64,000 nt of DNA, taken from positions 2,170,001 through 2,234,000 of the forward strand of contig JARFIW010001491.1 of the NCBI GenBank assembly GCA_036346225.1. Direction: 5' to 3'. Position 1 is the first letter of the stretch. Every line of letters begins with the position of its first letter. The position numbers and the translations under genes are program-made. Source of the stretch: Platerodrilus igneus (taxonomy: Eukaryota > Arthropoda > Insecta > Coleoptera > Lycidae). Positions 1 through 11,803 of the stretch are shown here, one piece after another. The notes under the pieces are model-generated. The model saw nothing but the letters and a program-made list of their open reading frames with translations. It ran no database searches and was not told the origin of the DNA.

Positions 1-1565
1 AATCAGGATTTTTAGTGGAGTACTTCACCGATTTTTTGTGGATTATCGGCTAGACTTACTGGGGCCAAAACTGTACGTAACCAGCCCTCTACACGTTTAT
101 TAGTTACGACGGCTTTGCTAATGTGCATTCCCTCAGTTCGGCCAATGCCATTTAAGACACACATTTTTCTAAACTAGAATAGTTTTCTAGAGCTTGTTAC
201 AATAAAATTTAGAAAACATTATTCACAGATAAGCGTTCTTGTAAAATCAATAGTTATAAATAGAAAACTTACAATTCTACCGTATCGTAAATCCTCACAT
301 AACACAAAGACGCGTCAATACCACAACGTCATGGCATTTACACTTGCCTGGTCTCTTACTACTTTACACTTTATTTTGGCTATAAATAAAAGATATCGTA
401 TCGTGTACTTTATATCCTCTGTAAATGCGAAGAAACTTAAAGAGAAAATGCGGAATCAAGTTCCGAAAGGTTATAAAACTTTAGCTATACGCGACAAAGA
501 TAAAGAAAACGCTTTGCAATGAAGAAATAGGAAAAGGAAGTTTTATATTGAACTGCTGATTTTTAAAGCTGAATGCACGGCAAAAACTAGCAGGCCTGCT
601 GTAATGAAACACATAAAGCTCAAAAGGTCTCTAATTTTTAATGTTTCTGAAATCTTAAGTGTAAACTTCAGAATAAGGGGAATATTTAATAGCACTAGAA
701 TTGTTTCTCAAAACATGATTTAAACGATCTTCAGGAACTTTTGTGAAACAAATGGTGAACTACTTAAAGCTTAACGGGTTTTTAATAAAGTAGTTGATTC
801 GGAAACAACTATAAACATCGCCATCATCGTCAGTAATCCTGTCATTTAATAATCTCCGTCAGGAAATTAATGATTGAATTTCATAATCAATTTGGTGTTC
901 AAACATTTCGCGAGCTTTTGCCGACGTACATCAAACGACTTCCAACTCATCCTATATTGCTCACTTCTAACAATCAAAGCAAACAAAACCCAAACCGAAT
1001 CCAATTATCAAAACAACGATAGTGCGCGATAGGTTTCTGTATGGCCTCCTCGATGGTATATCCTTTTTCACAGTCTTAGGAGCGTTTCGTCAGGTCCTCG
1101 TAAAAAAGAGGAAGACGATTTATGAACAAATTACGTGAAATGTTTTATCTGTTTTCCTCACCCTAAAGCCTCTTTAGTTGGATCATTGAAAGTCGGGGAA
1201 TTTGAAGGTCTAGCTTGTATACAAGATGTTCAAACCAGCAGCAGGTTAGATTACGGTAAAACGGCATTATTTAGTCAATAATTGTGATAACTGGGCAAGA
1301 CCTGTCACATGGGGTGACTGCGTCTCTTATTATGACAATTTTCTGTATATCAACCAACGGCTCCAAATGAAAGTATTTTTTGTTTGGTATTCGTCAAGTC
1401 GGTTTGACGTAGCCACTGTCTTCTATCTTAAGCTAACCCTTTCTATAACTTTTAACTATGTTTATCTACGCCAGTATTAATCTTGTTCTATTCATTTATG
1501 TTTGCCTTTCTCTACATACTGTACCTTTTGCTCTGCCCCCTTGCACTGTCCGAACATTACCTAAA
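1..1565. other. Unassigned AT-rich sequence
   Basis: No protein motif, RNA gene or repeat structure was recognised in this stretch. Short open frames occur (for example 331-522) but have no family signature and a length expected by chance. Confidence 0.5.
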
Positions 1566-1860
1566 TCAGTCACGACCTCTTTTAATTACACTTGTTGTAC
1601 CTCTATGATCTTGAATCGTCTCTAAGATCCTATCGACACATATTTTATCTGTCCAACTTATGTCAAACGTTCTCCAATAGCACAGCATCCAGAAAGGGTC
1701 TAACCTTCTAATTTCTCTTTGTCCAATGTCCATGTTTCGTAGCCTTATAGTGCTGCGGTCTAAAACGCGGCTTTCAATAGTTTTTTTGATAACAGCTAGA
1801 GCTATGGTAGATTTCAGTTTCATGCTTTGCACCTCAAAGATTTGCCTTATTACGGGTAAA
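1566..1860 (-). pseudogene. LINE fragment, C-terminal end of reverse transcriptase ORF
   Basis: The minus-strand translation contains ISWTDKICVDRILETI preceded by MLCYWR. This matches the C-terminal stretch of many arthropod non-LTR retrotransposon ORFs, in which a W-C-Y-R-R-M-L-like string precedes R-I-S-W-T-D. It lies downstream, on the same strand, of the endonuclease and RT remnants at 2560-3840, so both are probably one degraded element. The stretch between them (about 1,860-2,560) was not readable as RT, so an insertion or heavy decay is likely. Family assignment below 'non-LTR retrotransposon' is not attempted. Confidence 0.65.
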
Positions 1861-2559
1861 TGACAGTTACAGATAAACGTACTTTAGTTCCTCGCGTTAC
1901 CGTACAGAAGACGTCAAGGACATCAAGGAAAGTGCTTACCTTTATTAACATAGATATTTAAGGTAGAACTAAATACTACATTTTCGCATTACGGAAATTT
2001 CTGCGCGGCAAATGTTATTTATTACACCTTCTGCACGCCTGTTCGGGTCCTATTAGGGTCTAAAATCCAATTTACTTCAAATACACAGTAAAGTTCGTTG
2101 TACATGTAAGGTATTCAGATAGAAAGAAAGTAAGGGATGTACAGGTAACTTCCCTACATTTCATGCACTAACTGCCAGCACGTCTGTTCGGTAACAAGGC
2201 GCAAAATAATCTATCATGATCATGGCGCCAATTCACACCAACTTGTAAAAACTCCTTCATTATATCGCCGTTCTCATTAGTTGAAGCTATGACGCACATT
2301 CTTTGAAGCATGGGAAAAGGTCCATTCACACAAATATATAATACGCATAATAAAACTTTTTCTAAAAGTCCCCAAGCAATACACGTGAGTTCAAAACCAC
2401 ATTTATAATTCATCATAACCTACTTACAATAGCTAAATCATGATGGGAAATAATATTCCATTTTAGGATTGTAAATCCCCTATGTTTATTTATTAAAATA
2501 AAGCTTTTGACGCTAAAAAGTATAACAACCTTCCTTGAGCATTTCGACTTTTTATATCC

Positions 2560-3840
2560 CTTTTACTTCTATTATTATTTGTAATCAAATTTCCTAAATA
2601 GCGAAATTTGTTTACTTATTCTGTAAATATGTTACGTACTACTCATTATCTTTATTTCTTTCATTTTATTGAGTCCTATTTTTAACTTTTATCTGTTTCT
2701 GTTAATATAATTATATCATCTGAATGGCGCAACATTCAAAATTTCTCTTCTTTAATTATGGCATCTATCTTTTTTACTTCTTCGATATATTTATCGCTTG
2801 CTCAATATACAAGGGAAATAAAATTGGTGACAAAGCACATATCTGTTTTACCTCATTATTAATTCTACTACTTCTGTTTGTTCTTTCTTCGATTAAACAT
2901 GCGATTTCCTAAATTATCCCTTCTTTCCTGGCTATATACGTTTTAGTTCCTAATGTGTGCTTCCTCTAACAATACTTTCATAAAGAACTACTAGTTTTCT
3001 TCCACGGTTTTACGAATCTGCGCAATTTTACTACCTATCCTATTTTTATATACCTCTCTGATTTTGACGTCGTTTAGTTTAGCTACATATAATTTGATCC
3101 TCCTTTTACTTCCTCTATTCTTTTAACTTAAAACCACAATTTGTTAGTATTAAATTGTATTTACTATCTATACGTGCACCTGGGTAACGTTGATAATCTT
3201 TTATTTGATTTTTGAATCACTATCTCACAGAAACCTATCTGTAATCAACAAGTCTCTTCTACGTACGTAACAAGTGTTTATGATTTTTAAATATTGCTTT
3301 AACGATTATTAATTTGTTTCTGATACACAACTATATGAATTCATTATCTTCATCCTTTCCTACTTTTGAACCATACTCACTTACGACTATTCCCCCTCTA
3401 CCTTAACATACATTCCTTTAAAATCTTAAATAAGTAGAATCCTTTTCCCTTATTAACGCTCTCAATAACTTCTTGAATATGATCATACATTCTTTTAATT
3501 TTATCATCTCATGATCTGTTGTGGGGATGAATACTAGAACTGCCACCGTGTCCGTTGATTTAGTTCCAAGTTTGACTGCTATTATCCAATCACTACCTTG
3601 TTGAACATTGTTTGCGTTTCTTGCTGTTTTATCATTTATAATAAAATCCACACTTGTATGACCATTACCTCAGTCTAATTAATGGAGCTTAAGTGTCCCT
3701 GACCAAAGATAGCCATCTACCGTCCATCTGACTTCATTAAGACCCGTTAAATCTAGTGTTAGCCTAGCCATTTCTAACTTCACATTCTTTAATTCTCCTA
3801 CCATCAAAATACTGTACATGCTACGCTCCGACCCGTAGAG
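2560..3840 (-). pseudogene. Degraded LINE: endonuclease and start of reverse transcriptase
   Basis: Read on the minus strand from about 3,840, fragments follow the order of a LINE ORF2. Near 3,780 is GLNEVRWTVDGY, an early endonuclease motif equivalent to the usual G-I-S-E-V-R-W. At 3,650-3,480 are DFIINDKTARN and KSTDTVAVLVFIPTTDHE, resembling the Q-V-Y-A-P-T-T-D-H strand of the endonuclease. Near 3,170 is GARIDSKYNLILT, equivalent to the G-A-D-I-D-S-D-H motif, with the catalytic D-H lost. Near 2,850 is ICALSPILFPLYIEQAI, equivalent to the RT motif G-C-x-L-S-P-x-L-F. Stops and frameshifts are frequent. The element encoded an apurinic-type endonuclease plus RT and is clearly dead. Motif order makes the class secure, but the clade is unknown. 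Confidence 0.72.
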
Positions 3841-4740
3841 CATTCTTATTTCCTGGTGGGTTTTTTCCTATACTTCTCTAACGACTTTCTGTCGCTCTTT
3901 AGAATTGGAATAAGAACGGCATACAAAAGTCGTGTGAGATTCAGAGACCATGTCCTTATCCATCTACATATGTTATGTTACTTTCATGTTGCTCTTGTGT
4001 TAAATGCGTTTTCTGCGAAAATAATCAGTGATGCCTTGCTCCTGTTTCTCACCGAAAAGACTAAAAAGGCTTTTTAACGGATATTAAGGCGAGGATCGAA
4101 GAGTTGGCCAGGTAGCGTCGTTTTAAGACGGTCAGAGTATTTCCTAGGACTGAAGTACCTCATTTCTAGATGAAGATCTATCCAGGCAAAGCACCGTTGT
4201 TCATTGATCAAAATGTTTTGGATTTCCCATAAAAGTTGTCGACTTACACAATTTGCACTTTCTTCCTTCCTAACTGCCTATCTATAGCAACGTAATGCTG
4301 TCGTGAACTTCAGCACACTTTGACAATGCTTAATATAAATGATTGGTGCATAATTAGCCAGTGGTTTCTGAACTCATTGAAAACAATTCTTTTTATTTTG
4401 GATTAATAATTTGCTACCTCTTTACTGTACTCTAGCTCATTCGTAATGATTATTAGAGCACTGACATAGTTAACTGCAATTTTACTCATCATTATTAATT
4501 TGTTTGGATCAGTAATAACACGCTTCATTGCAATCTCACCTCAAATAAAAACATTTTCAGCAACTTCTAGCCCGCTTAATCTTTATCCAATAAACACTTT
4601 TATCTTTGAAAGGATTTCATCATTGAGTAGGGTCAAATAATGGGCAGATTTCACCAGTGCGCTTTCAAAAACCTTTATGAAATTAATGGTCGTCTGATAT
4701 TGAAACACTTTCGGTTATTGTTCTCACTAAATACACGGCA
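3841..4740. other. Unassigned sequence
   Basis: This stretch lies between the LINE remnant and the first SINE copy. I saw no coding motif or clear repeat structure. The 73-codon open frame at 3856-4077 has no recognisable signature. Confidence 0.4.
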
Positions 4741-4748
4741 ACTTTCGG

Positions 4749-5012
4749 CGAATGCATTGGTCAGGAAGAGAGTTCTTTTTACCTGGGAATTTTGAATTTT
4801 GACCAATACTTGCTGTCCCAGGCAAGGTAGGGAGCTTTAACGTACGTGACAACAATTGCACACGGGACCTCCATTTTACCTCTCATCCGAACGAGGATGT
4901 ATTTTAGTGAAAAAGGCTCGTCAAACATTTTTCAAGCCGTCTCTGTCGGGAACCGACCCAGGAACTTAGGATCAGCAGTCATACGCGAACCTGGTTGATT
5001 CACAAAGCCGCC
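4749..5012 (-). mobile_element. SINE1 copy 1 (tRNA-derived SINE)
   Basis: The body is shared with the copies at 5034, 5343, 5920, 10053, 18605 and 51867: TTTTGAATTTT, a GCAAGGTAGG-like string, CACACGGGACC and ACATTTTTCAAG. The tRNA-like head lies at the right end, so the copy is on the minus strand. Here the head is diverged: the B-box region reads GGGAACCGACCC on the plus strand. It is non-autonomous and would be mobilised by a LINE. Confidence 0.8.
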
Positions 5013-5033
5013 TTTGTTTGGCAACTCCTAAAT

Positions 5034-5325
5034 TTGATTTTCCAATGCTCCACCCGAAAGTATTACATTGACCAAGAAGCGAGTTTTTTATCTGGAAATT
5101 TTGAATTTTGCATACCGTTGATATTCCAAGCAAAGTATAGATATTTGACGAGCTTGACAACACTCGCACACGGGACCTACATTTTACCGCTCATCCAACC
5201 GAGGGCGTATTTTTGTGAAAAATGGTCGTCTAACATTTTTCAAGTGGGTCGTGTTGGGAATCGAACACGGACCTTGGGTTCAGCAGTCATACGAGAACCT
5301 GGTTGACTCATAAAGCCGCTTGCGT
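5034..5325 (-). mobile_element. SINE1 copy 2
   Basis: This is a full-length-looking copy. Its plus strand reads from CAATGCTCCACCCGAAAG through GACAACACTCGCACACGGGAC to GGGAATCGAACACGGACC and GTTGACTCATAAAGCCGC. On the minus strand the head starts GCGGCTTTATGAG and carries a pol III B-box-like GTTCGATTCCC. It lies about 20 bp from copy 1 in the same orientation. Confidence 0.85.
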
Positions 5326-5334
5326 TTGGTTAAA

Positions 5335-5490
5335 CCCCTACATTTGATTTTGCAATGCTCCACCCGAAGGTACCACATTGCCCAGAAAACAATTTTTTTT
5401 TACCTGGAAATTTTGAATTTGCTGAACCCTTGCCATTCCAAGCAAGGTAGGAATCTTTAACGGGCGTGACAACACTCGCATACGGGACTA
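5335..5490 (-). mobile_element. SINE1 copy 3, head truncated
   Basis: The tail and body match copies 1 and 2, from CAATGCTCCACCCGAAGG to CTCGCATACGGGAC. Similarity then stops and the tRNA-like head is missing. The sequence changes into a relatively GC-rich segment (5,490-5,610), so the head was lost or replaced. Confidence 0.8.
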
Positions 5491-5760
5491 ACACACAACA
5501 CGTCTCGGCCCGCGCGAAACGCATCTGGTTCCACAGCACGTGCGGTAGTGCCCAACTCTCAGCCCTGAATTTTCGGCTGCCGATGTTCGGGGACTGAGAG
5601 GAGACCACACCCAACAAGACCACACAACACAAGCATACACACACGTGCACATATATGCTCACGTAGACACAGGGTGCATTCGGACACATACACGTCTAAC
5701 CACACATCAGAAAATATAACAAATAGAAACAATCGAACAGGTAGGGTAACACAAACCATA
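5490..5760. repeat. GC-rich patch followed by degenerate CA-rich repeat
   Basis: 5,490-5,610 is noticeably more GC-rich than its surroundings (contains CGGCCCGCGCG). 5,620-5,720 is dominated by CA/ACAC runs with interruptions. Open frames on the minus strand here are products of the biased composition. No function is assigned. Confidence 0.5.
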
Positions 5761-5914
5761 AAGTGCTGCCACCACTAAGCTAGGGACGGTTAACGGAGTC
5801 TAGGTCATAGATAGCCCTAGGGCTATACGCTTGAAATAAAATCCTAGACCCGTCTAAAGTATGTTAAACATCAGTTAAGTACAAGGGGTGAAACGGGTCT
5901 GCTTAAATATTAGA

Positions 5915-6190
5915 CACTACGTTTGATTTCCCAATGCTCCATCTGAAGGTACTGCATTGGCCAGAAACCGAGTTTAAACCTGAAAATCTTTTTAATTTTG
6001 CCGAACCCTTGCTGTTCCTAGCTAAGTACAGATCTTTAATGTGCGTGACAACACTCGCACACGGGACCTACATTTTACCACTCGTCTAACATTTTTCAAG
6101 CTTTCCGTTTCGGGAATCGAACCCGGGACCTTGGGATCAGGAGTCATACGCAAACCTGTCTGTTCCACGGAACTGTCCGTTTGGCAACAC
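5915..6190 (-). mobile_element. SINE1 copy 4 with internal deletion
   Basis: It runs from CAATGCTCCATCTGAAGG through the shared body to GGGAATCGAACCCGGGACC (B-box region on the minus strand) and the A-box side near 6,150. About 30 bases present in the other copies (the CATCCGAACGAGGGCGTATTT region) are missing near 6,080. It is the fourth minus-strand copy within 1.45 kb. Confidence 0.82.
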
Positions 6191-6949
6191 CGCGGAATTC
6201 ATTTAAATCGTATCAGTTTGGGAATGTTTTCTTTTTCTAAAAACAATCAATTTCTCTTTATTTTCGGGCGTTGTTGTATATTACAAGTCAAAGTGCCTTG
6301 TTGATTATCTTATGAACACACGTTTCTTTAAACGTTGTGAAAACCTGCAATCTAGTATCTGACAAACTTTGTTGTCTACTACTTTTGGTAAGTTTATGCA
6401 AGCAATTCTAACATTCTCTTCTTATCCAATTACCTGTTGCATAGAAGATATCTGCACCTTGAAAGTATGCAGGTAATGGGTGCCTTTGGCATTCGAACAA
6501 CAAAGTTATAGAAGTTCCTACAAAATTCAGTTTTACACGATGTTTTGAAAATATTTTTATGTTAGCTGCCAATATTTAAGTTTTTAAGACCAAATTGATT
6601 CATTGACCAACAATTGCAACTAGATCCGTCATTTCTTAGAAATTAAAAATTACTAACATATTTGTTTCAAAATTTGTCTTACATACGTTATTCTGAGAGT
6701 ATTAGAAAAATGATAACATTTTTCCATCACTAACGGTGATGGACATTTGCAAAGGTTTCTAAGGGACTGAGGACATTTCAATCTCAGGACAAAACTGCTC
6801 ACTTAGTAAAAAAAAAGTGAAACACGATACAAGTTTACTGAATTTTTATGGTGAGGTCATACTCTGATTTATCCTTCACAACGTGCTCAGGTAAAGAAAT
6901 TTCATCAAAAAATTAATCAACTAGAAGTAAAACAAATAACCGCTGTAGT
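6191..6949. other. Unassigned AT-rich sequence
   Basis: Nothing recognisable was seen on either strand. Confidence 0.4.
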
Positions 6950-7055
6950 TGCAAAACCGGTCATTGGTTTTTCTATTTGTAAAATAACCAACAATTTAAT
7001 TCTCGTTCATTACGCTTTAAATTATTTTTCTAAACCACACAAAATTACTTGTTAC
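6950..7055 (+). repeat. Direct repeat, unit 1 (about 100 bp)
   Basis: The unit begins AAACCGGTCATTGGTTTTTC and runs through a TTTGTAAAATAACCAA string to ACAAAATTACTTGT. A diverged copy in the same orientation lies at about 7,405-7,510, roughly 455 bp downstream. It is non-coding and its family is unknown. Confidence 0.75.
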
Positions 7056-7404
7056 TATTAAAGCAGAAACACATTAGTTTTTGACGACCAACTATCCTAT
7101 TAACATTAGGTTTAGTACTTTCTTAGAAAGTCCGCTGATGTTATAATGGGTAATCGGTCATTTGTTTTATTCCCACTTTAGTTGTCTTTAGACTAGTTAT
7201 GAAAATTTGCCTGGCAATACAATCTTTACTATCATATCGGAGGCTTGAAGAAGTCACCGATAGTTAGTTGTTTACATTTAAGTATAGAGGACGGATTGAA
7301 ATCTTTTGTATTTATTAATACACCATAATTAATGTATAATTCAAGACAAGAATGTTGTTGGTTTTTGCAAAAAGAAATGCGCCAATCTGACGAGCTGCAA
7401 CTAC

Positions 7405-7510
7405 AGCGAAACCGGTCATTGGTTTTTCTCTTTGTAAAATAACCAATAATTTAATTTTCGTTCACGATGCTTCGAATTGCCTTTCTAAACCATACAAAAT
7501 TACTTGTCAC
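7405..7510 (+). repeat. Direct repeat, unit 2
   Basis: This is the partner of the unit at 6,950-7,055. It shares ACCGGTCATTGGTTTTTCTC and the ACAAAATTACTTGTCAC end, with scattered substitutions. The pair could be ends of a small decayed element or a local duplication. Confidence 0.75.
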
Positions 7511-7612
7511 AATCAGCTTCAAAAAATATTTCATGCTGTATTAAGAAGAGACGTAATTTTTAACTACTCAATACATGGCAAAGCCTCCTGAATAACAAGT
7601 GATTTTGGCTCG

Positions 7613-8760
7613 TACGAGGCTGGAATAAAAAGTAATACAAATTGATACCCATAGATGGCGCCACAAAATTCCAATATATGTGGCTTAATTATATATAGTT
7701 TTGACAATTGGTTGTAAAGTTCTTTTGTAGTCTAACAGCAAGCATGATTGTCATGGCTATTCCAAAATGGAAAATTTCTAATAGCATGCTGTGATAAAAT
7801 AACTTCTGTTAAAGAAGTTGGTGGAACAGTAAACCATGACAAAATGGTTAATTCATCAGGTAAAGAAGTTTTTCTGTCACCGTTTGTCTGTGGGCAAATA
7901 AATTTAAAAGGAGAACAAGTAGCAGAAATGCTGTTTGATCTTAAATAGGTTTCTACGCGAGATATCGTCGATGGCCTGCTTGGCTTTGTTTTAAAAAACA
8001 AAATTAAAGTTCCCAGAGAAAGAGAACAAAAATGGTAGGTCTATTAAAAAAAGATGCACTTCATTTTAACAATTGAACTGAATAATCACAAACTGTCTGC
8101 AGGAGAAGTGCCGCGTTTACTATTTGCGTGAGAATAAAGGTATCCGATTTTTCTCAAGTTGGTTTGTATACGTTTAACAAGAATCCTATTGACGTTTGCG
8201 TCAGTTTGTAACAACGGATGATCCTTAAGTGTACTGCTACATGCCTAAAGCAACAGAACAATCTAAACGATGAATTCATCGTGGTCCTCCGTCACCCGAA
8301 AAAACAAATGTGATTCCATCGGTGGATAAGGTACAGGTTTCGTTTTTGGAATTCTAAAGGCGTGTTGCTAATTAATTACCTGGAGGAGAGAGTGAAATCG
8401 CAAAATTCAAACTGTACTTATCTAATTAATCATTTAATGTTTCTGTGCGGGAAAAATATCAGATTTAGCTTAAAAAAATTGGTTGCCATCATGACAACGC
8501 ACACTTTCATTCGAGTGGTGTTGTCGCTTAACAATTGGTAGAACTAGGTTTGATGTAGTTAGCCACCCACCTTATTCTTGTGACCTGGAATGCTCTGACT
8601 ATCATCTCTTTCCAAATCTCAAATATTCCTAACTGGACAATAAAAAATGAATGACTATTATAAAAACAAACTTTGAGAGTCTTGAAGAAAGTCATTTCAG
8701 AGAAGGTATTCAGAAATTGCCGAACCAAGTGCCTTGATTTAAGAGAATATTATGTAGAAA
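7613..8760 (+). pseudogene. Ancient mariner-like transposase remnant
   Basis: A mariner-type left end (TACGAGGCTGGAATAAAAAG) begins at about 7,613. Decayed transposase follows on the plus strand. Near 8,210 is FVTTDDP, equivalent to the catalytic F-V-T-x-D-E-T. Near 8,490 is a degenerate H-x-D-N-A-x-x-H region. Near 8,560 is PPYSCDLECSDYHLFPNLK, matching the third catalytic block P-P-Y-S-P-D-L-A-P-S-D-Y-H-L-F. There are many stops and frameshifts. No matching right inverted repeat was found near 8,760-8,900. The open frame at 7748-7948 lies inside the element but does not resemble the usual mariner N-terminus, so it may be a foreign insertion. Confidence 0.7.
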
Positions 8761-10050
8761 AACGAATATGCATTTATTATGAGAAACTGTTTATCTCATG
8801 CTCACACCAACCCAGCACATGATCAAATCGTGATTTCTCCTATTTTGAAAGTTCGGAGTCTTATGATAATGTTAATTAGATCACAAATAGTTTTAACAAA
8901 AACGTCGAAACGGATTTTATGTTTACACAATAAGTGCAGAAATAATTTTTAGGGTCATCAGAGTAACATCGTTAAATGATAACCTCCACGATAGCTTAAA
9001 TAGTTCATTGTTTATTTCAAAATAGTAATAAACATATTCCTACACAGTAAATTGTTGTCTGTTAATTATATTAAAAATACAAAATAGTCAGTGCTGATTA
9101 AGAAATAAACAGGGTATTCGATTTAGAAACAGTTGTTGGTATTCAATTCGAAAAAATTTGAAGAAAACCGTTGAACATCGATAACAGTTATATACACATT
9201 GAACCTGTTTAATGTAAGGCTTTATCTAATTTATATCAGAATCACGACTTCCCACTTTGATTGAAACAGAAACTTTTGTCGTATCCTACGATCTATATAA
9301 GCCGCCAAAATAGAACACATAAAATACTAGAAGCAATCGAGAATGTTCTCCATTCATCGCTTTTGTTTACTTGATATAAGGTTTTAAGTACATCTTTGTA
9401 ACTATCAATCAATCCATTGTCAGCTGAATGACATTGTCCTTTTTCGATTCTAAATCCTTTGGCACACTTGTTACAGTATGTTCATTTAAAGATGTAATTT
9501 TCAACCTCCCATTCATAACCCCTAAACACTAGTAATTCTTAGTTTAAAATTTCAAATAGCAAAATACTCCTTGTAATATCTTATTCGGGGACCATTTTTT
9601 TATACGGAATAAAATATAAAAAAATTTAAATCGAAATTTAGATATTTAACAAAAATGTATTCAAATGAAGTAAAACATCAAATTTTAAAAAAACTATTTT
9701 TGAAAGAAAGAATGATAAAATTAAAGTAAATATTCAAATGTTGTCCATTAACGTCGAGATAAAGTCTGTATCTAGAAACAAACAGTTATTGAATATTATT
9801 TACCATTTCTGGGATTATTGAGCGTATTTCTTGTCGGTTTTTCTCTTTTAACGCTGAATGTTTTTAGGTCTGTTGAAATAAATATTAGATACCCCGAGAA
9901 AATAATTCAAAAAGGTTAATTCCATCGATTTTTCCGATCATTCAAAAGGTTTGCGTTTACCAATCGAGACCCTACAGGAAATATTTGGTCGAATATTCTC
10001 GTACTGGACGTGCACAATGAAAAAGCGCTCCATCTTGCTGTAACTAGTCA
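8761..10050. other. Unassigned AT-rich sequence
   Basis: No coding motif, repeat pair or RNA gene was recognised. Confidence 0.4.
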
Positions 10051-10052
10051 GG

Positions 10053-10347
10053 CAGCTCTGTGGCGTAATTGGTATGCGTGTGACTACTATGTCAAAAGTC
10101 CCGGGTTAGAATCCCGACACGGTCCGCTTGAAAAATGTTAGGCGAGCATTTTTCACAAAAATACGCCCTCCATCGGATGAGAGGTAAAATATAGGTTCCG
10201 TATGTGGGTGTTATCACGCACATTAAAGATCCCATACCTTGCTTGAAAAACAAGGGTTTGGCAAAATTAAAATTTTTCCAGATAAAAGACTCGCTTCCTT
10301 CGTACGTACCGTCGGGTGGAGCATTGGAAGAATCAAATGTAGTGTAA
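10053..10347 (+). mobile_element. SINE1 copy, plus strand, with tRNA-like head
   Basis: The head starts GCAGCTCTGTGGCG. A pol III A-box-like TGGCGTAATTGG lies at 10,071 and a B-box-like GGGTTAGAATCCC follows about 35 bp later. The body GCTTGAAAAATGTTAGGCG and the tail TCGGGTGGAGCATTGGAAG match the other copies in reverse. The one-base B-box change (C to A) would probably weaken transcription. This copy best defines SINE1 as tRNA-derived. Confidence 0.85.
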
Positions 10348-10360
10348 CCCGATTGATTAG

Positions 10361-10412
10361 GACGCCCCATGGCGTAGTTGGTATGCGTGTGACTACTATG
10401 TCCAAGGTCCTG
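10361..10412 (+). mobile_element. Truncated SINE1 head
   Basis: GCCCCATGGCGTAGTTGG followed by TATGCGTGTGACTACTATG repeats the A-box half of the copy just upstream, then similarity ends at 10,412. It is a 5' fragment immediately behind the full copy, so the pair looks like a partial tandem SINE dimer. Confidence 0.75.
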
Positions 10413-11800
10413 TTTATTGACAGGTACCGTTTACAGATAAAATGTTATCTTACCAAAAAAGAAATGTCTAATGAATGCAAGATTTTCACTTGAGAGTTTG
10501 TTACGTATCGTTTTGTTCCCAGAAAACCTAGCTCGGTGAAGTACCTCACTAAATTTCTGTATTTCGATAAAGTACCACAAACCGCGACTGTACCAAAAAA
10601 TCGGCTGACGACTAACTCAGTGGGAAGGCGGGTGTAAGTGTTCAAAAAGGGTCCCGGAATACTATCGTATGGAAAAACAAGTCTCAATCGAGAATTATCT
10701 TCGACGCTATCTATTCTCGAAATACGGGGTTTCCGGGGGTAATCTCAGAAGGAATAACAAGAGGATGCCAAAACCTGAAATTCTGACGCAAAATTCACAC
10801 GAGGAATAATTGAGTATACTAATTTTAAAACAAAGCTAACATAAACGTACTGATAAGGATGCTATATCGCATACAAAACTGTTAGCTAAAAGAAACGGGT
10901 TCCCAAAATCACAGGCTAAATTACCTGTATAAAGATTCTTAAACAAAGGCCAAATATATACCAAGAATTACTTATCTTAATGGAAAACGATTTCGGCGAA
11001 CAAAACTACTTTCTAATTTCTTAAAACTAATAACAGGAACATACTATGCGTTCGTTTATAAGTTTATACAGTTAAAAAATGTTCATTAATTTACTGTTAC
11101 TGTAGGTGATAGTTTCAGTAGATTTATTATAAATACCTTAAAAGTCATTTGGCAATGGATACCTTTTGGAAACAACTAATACCAATTATCTCCTGGACTC
11201 AATTCGTTTTAACCAGATCTTTTTGGAACTTCCGGGACTTCGTTAAAAAATTAGATATTCTTAATTAAAATGTCTCTCCAACATGAAGTTGTCTACTAAT
11301 GAAAGAAATTTTTCCTAAAAGTAAAATTCACCAACCTGGTAATATATAATTTCTAATTGTATCGACTAATTATATTAATCAGTTCGATACCTCCTTATTC
11401 AATGGTTAACTGTATATGCTCAAGTTTGCAGGTTGTGTCTTTTAATGGTCTTGACAAAGTGCTCAACAAAAATAACCTTCGTTCCATAAAACGATTTGTG
11501 ATTATCTGTGGCAGAAATCGCAAAAATCAATTACGACTGCAAATTGAAATTCCTTTCGTTGTTTTTCTGTATCTAACATATGTAAAATAATTTTCTGAAA
11601 CGTTAACTTGAACCAAAAAAAGAAGCTTTACCATTTTCTGAAGCAGCACAATTTAACATGTCAACCTTCTACATTCCAAGACGATTGATTATGTCATAGG
11701 CGTGAACGTTGTACGTTATTAATCAAAGTAAACGAATCATAAAAGTGCACTAATTTAGAATGCAAAGTAAGGATGATATAATTCTTAATTTAAAACTACA
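10413..11800. other. Unassigned AT-rich sequence
   Basis: No recognisable gene or element. Open frames at 10445-10687 (minus) and 11357-11590 (plus) carry no family motif. Confidence 0.4.
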
Positions 11801-11803
11801 TTT

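Noticed and set aside
7748..7948. 66-codon host gene
   Set aside because: It sits inside the boundaries of a decayed mariner, has no recognisable domain, and overlaps an equally long open frame on the other strand.
10053..10120. Possible functional tRNA gene
   Set aside because: It has A- and B-box-like motifs but no cloverleaf, and the same sequence continues into a SINE body found seven times in the window.
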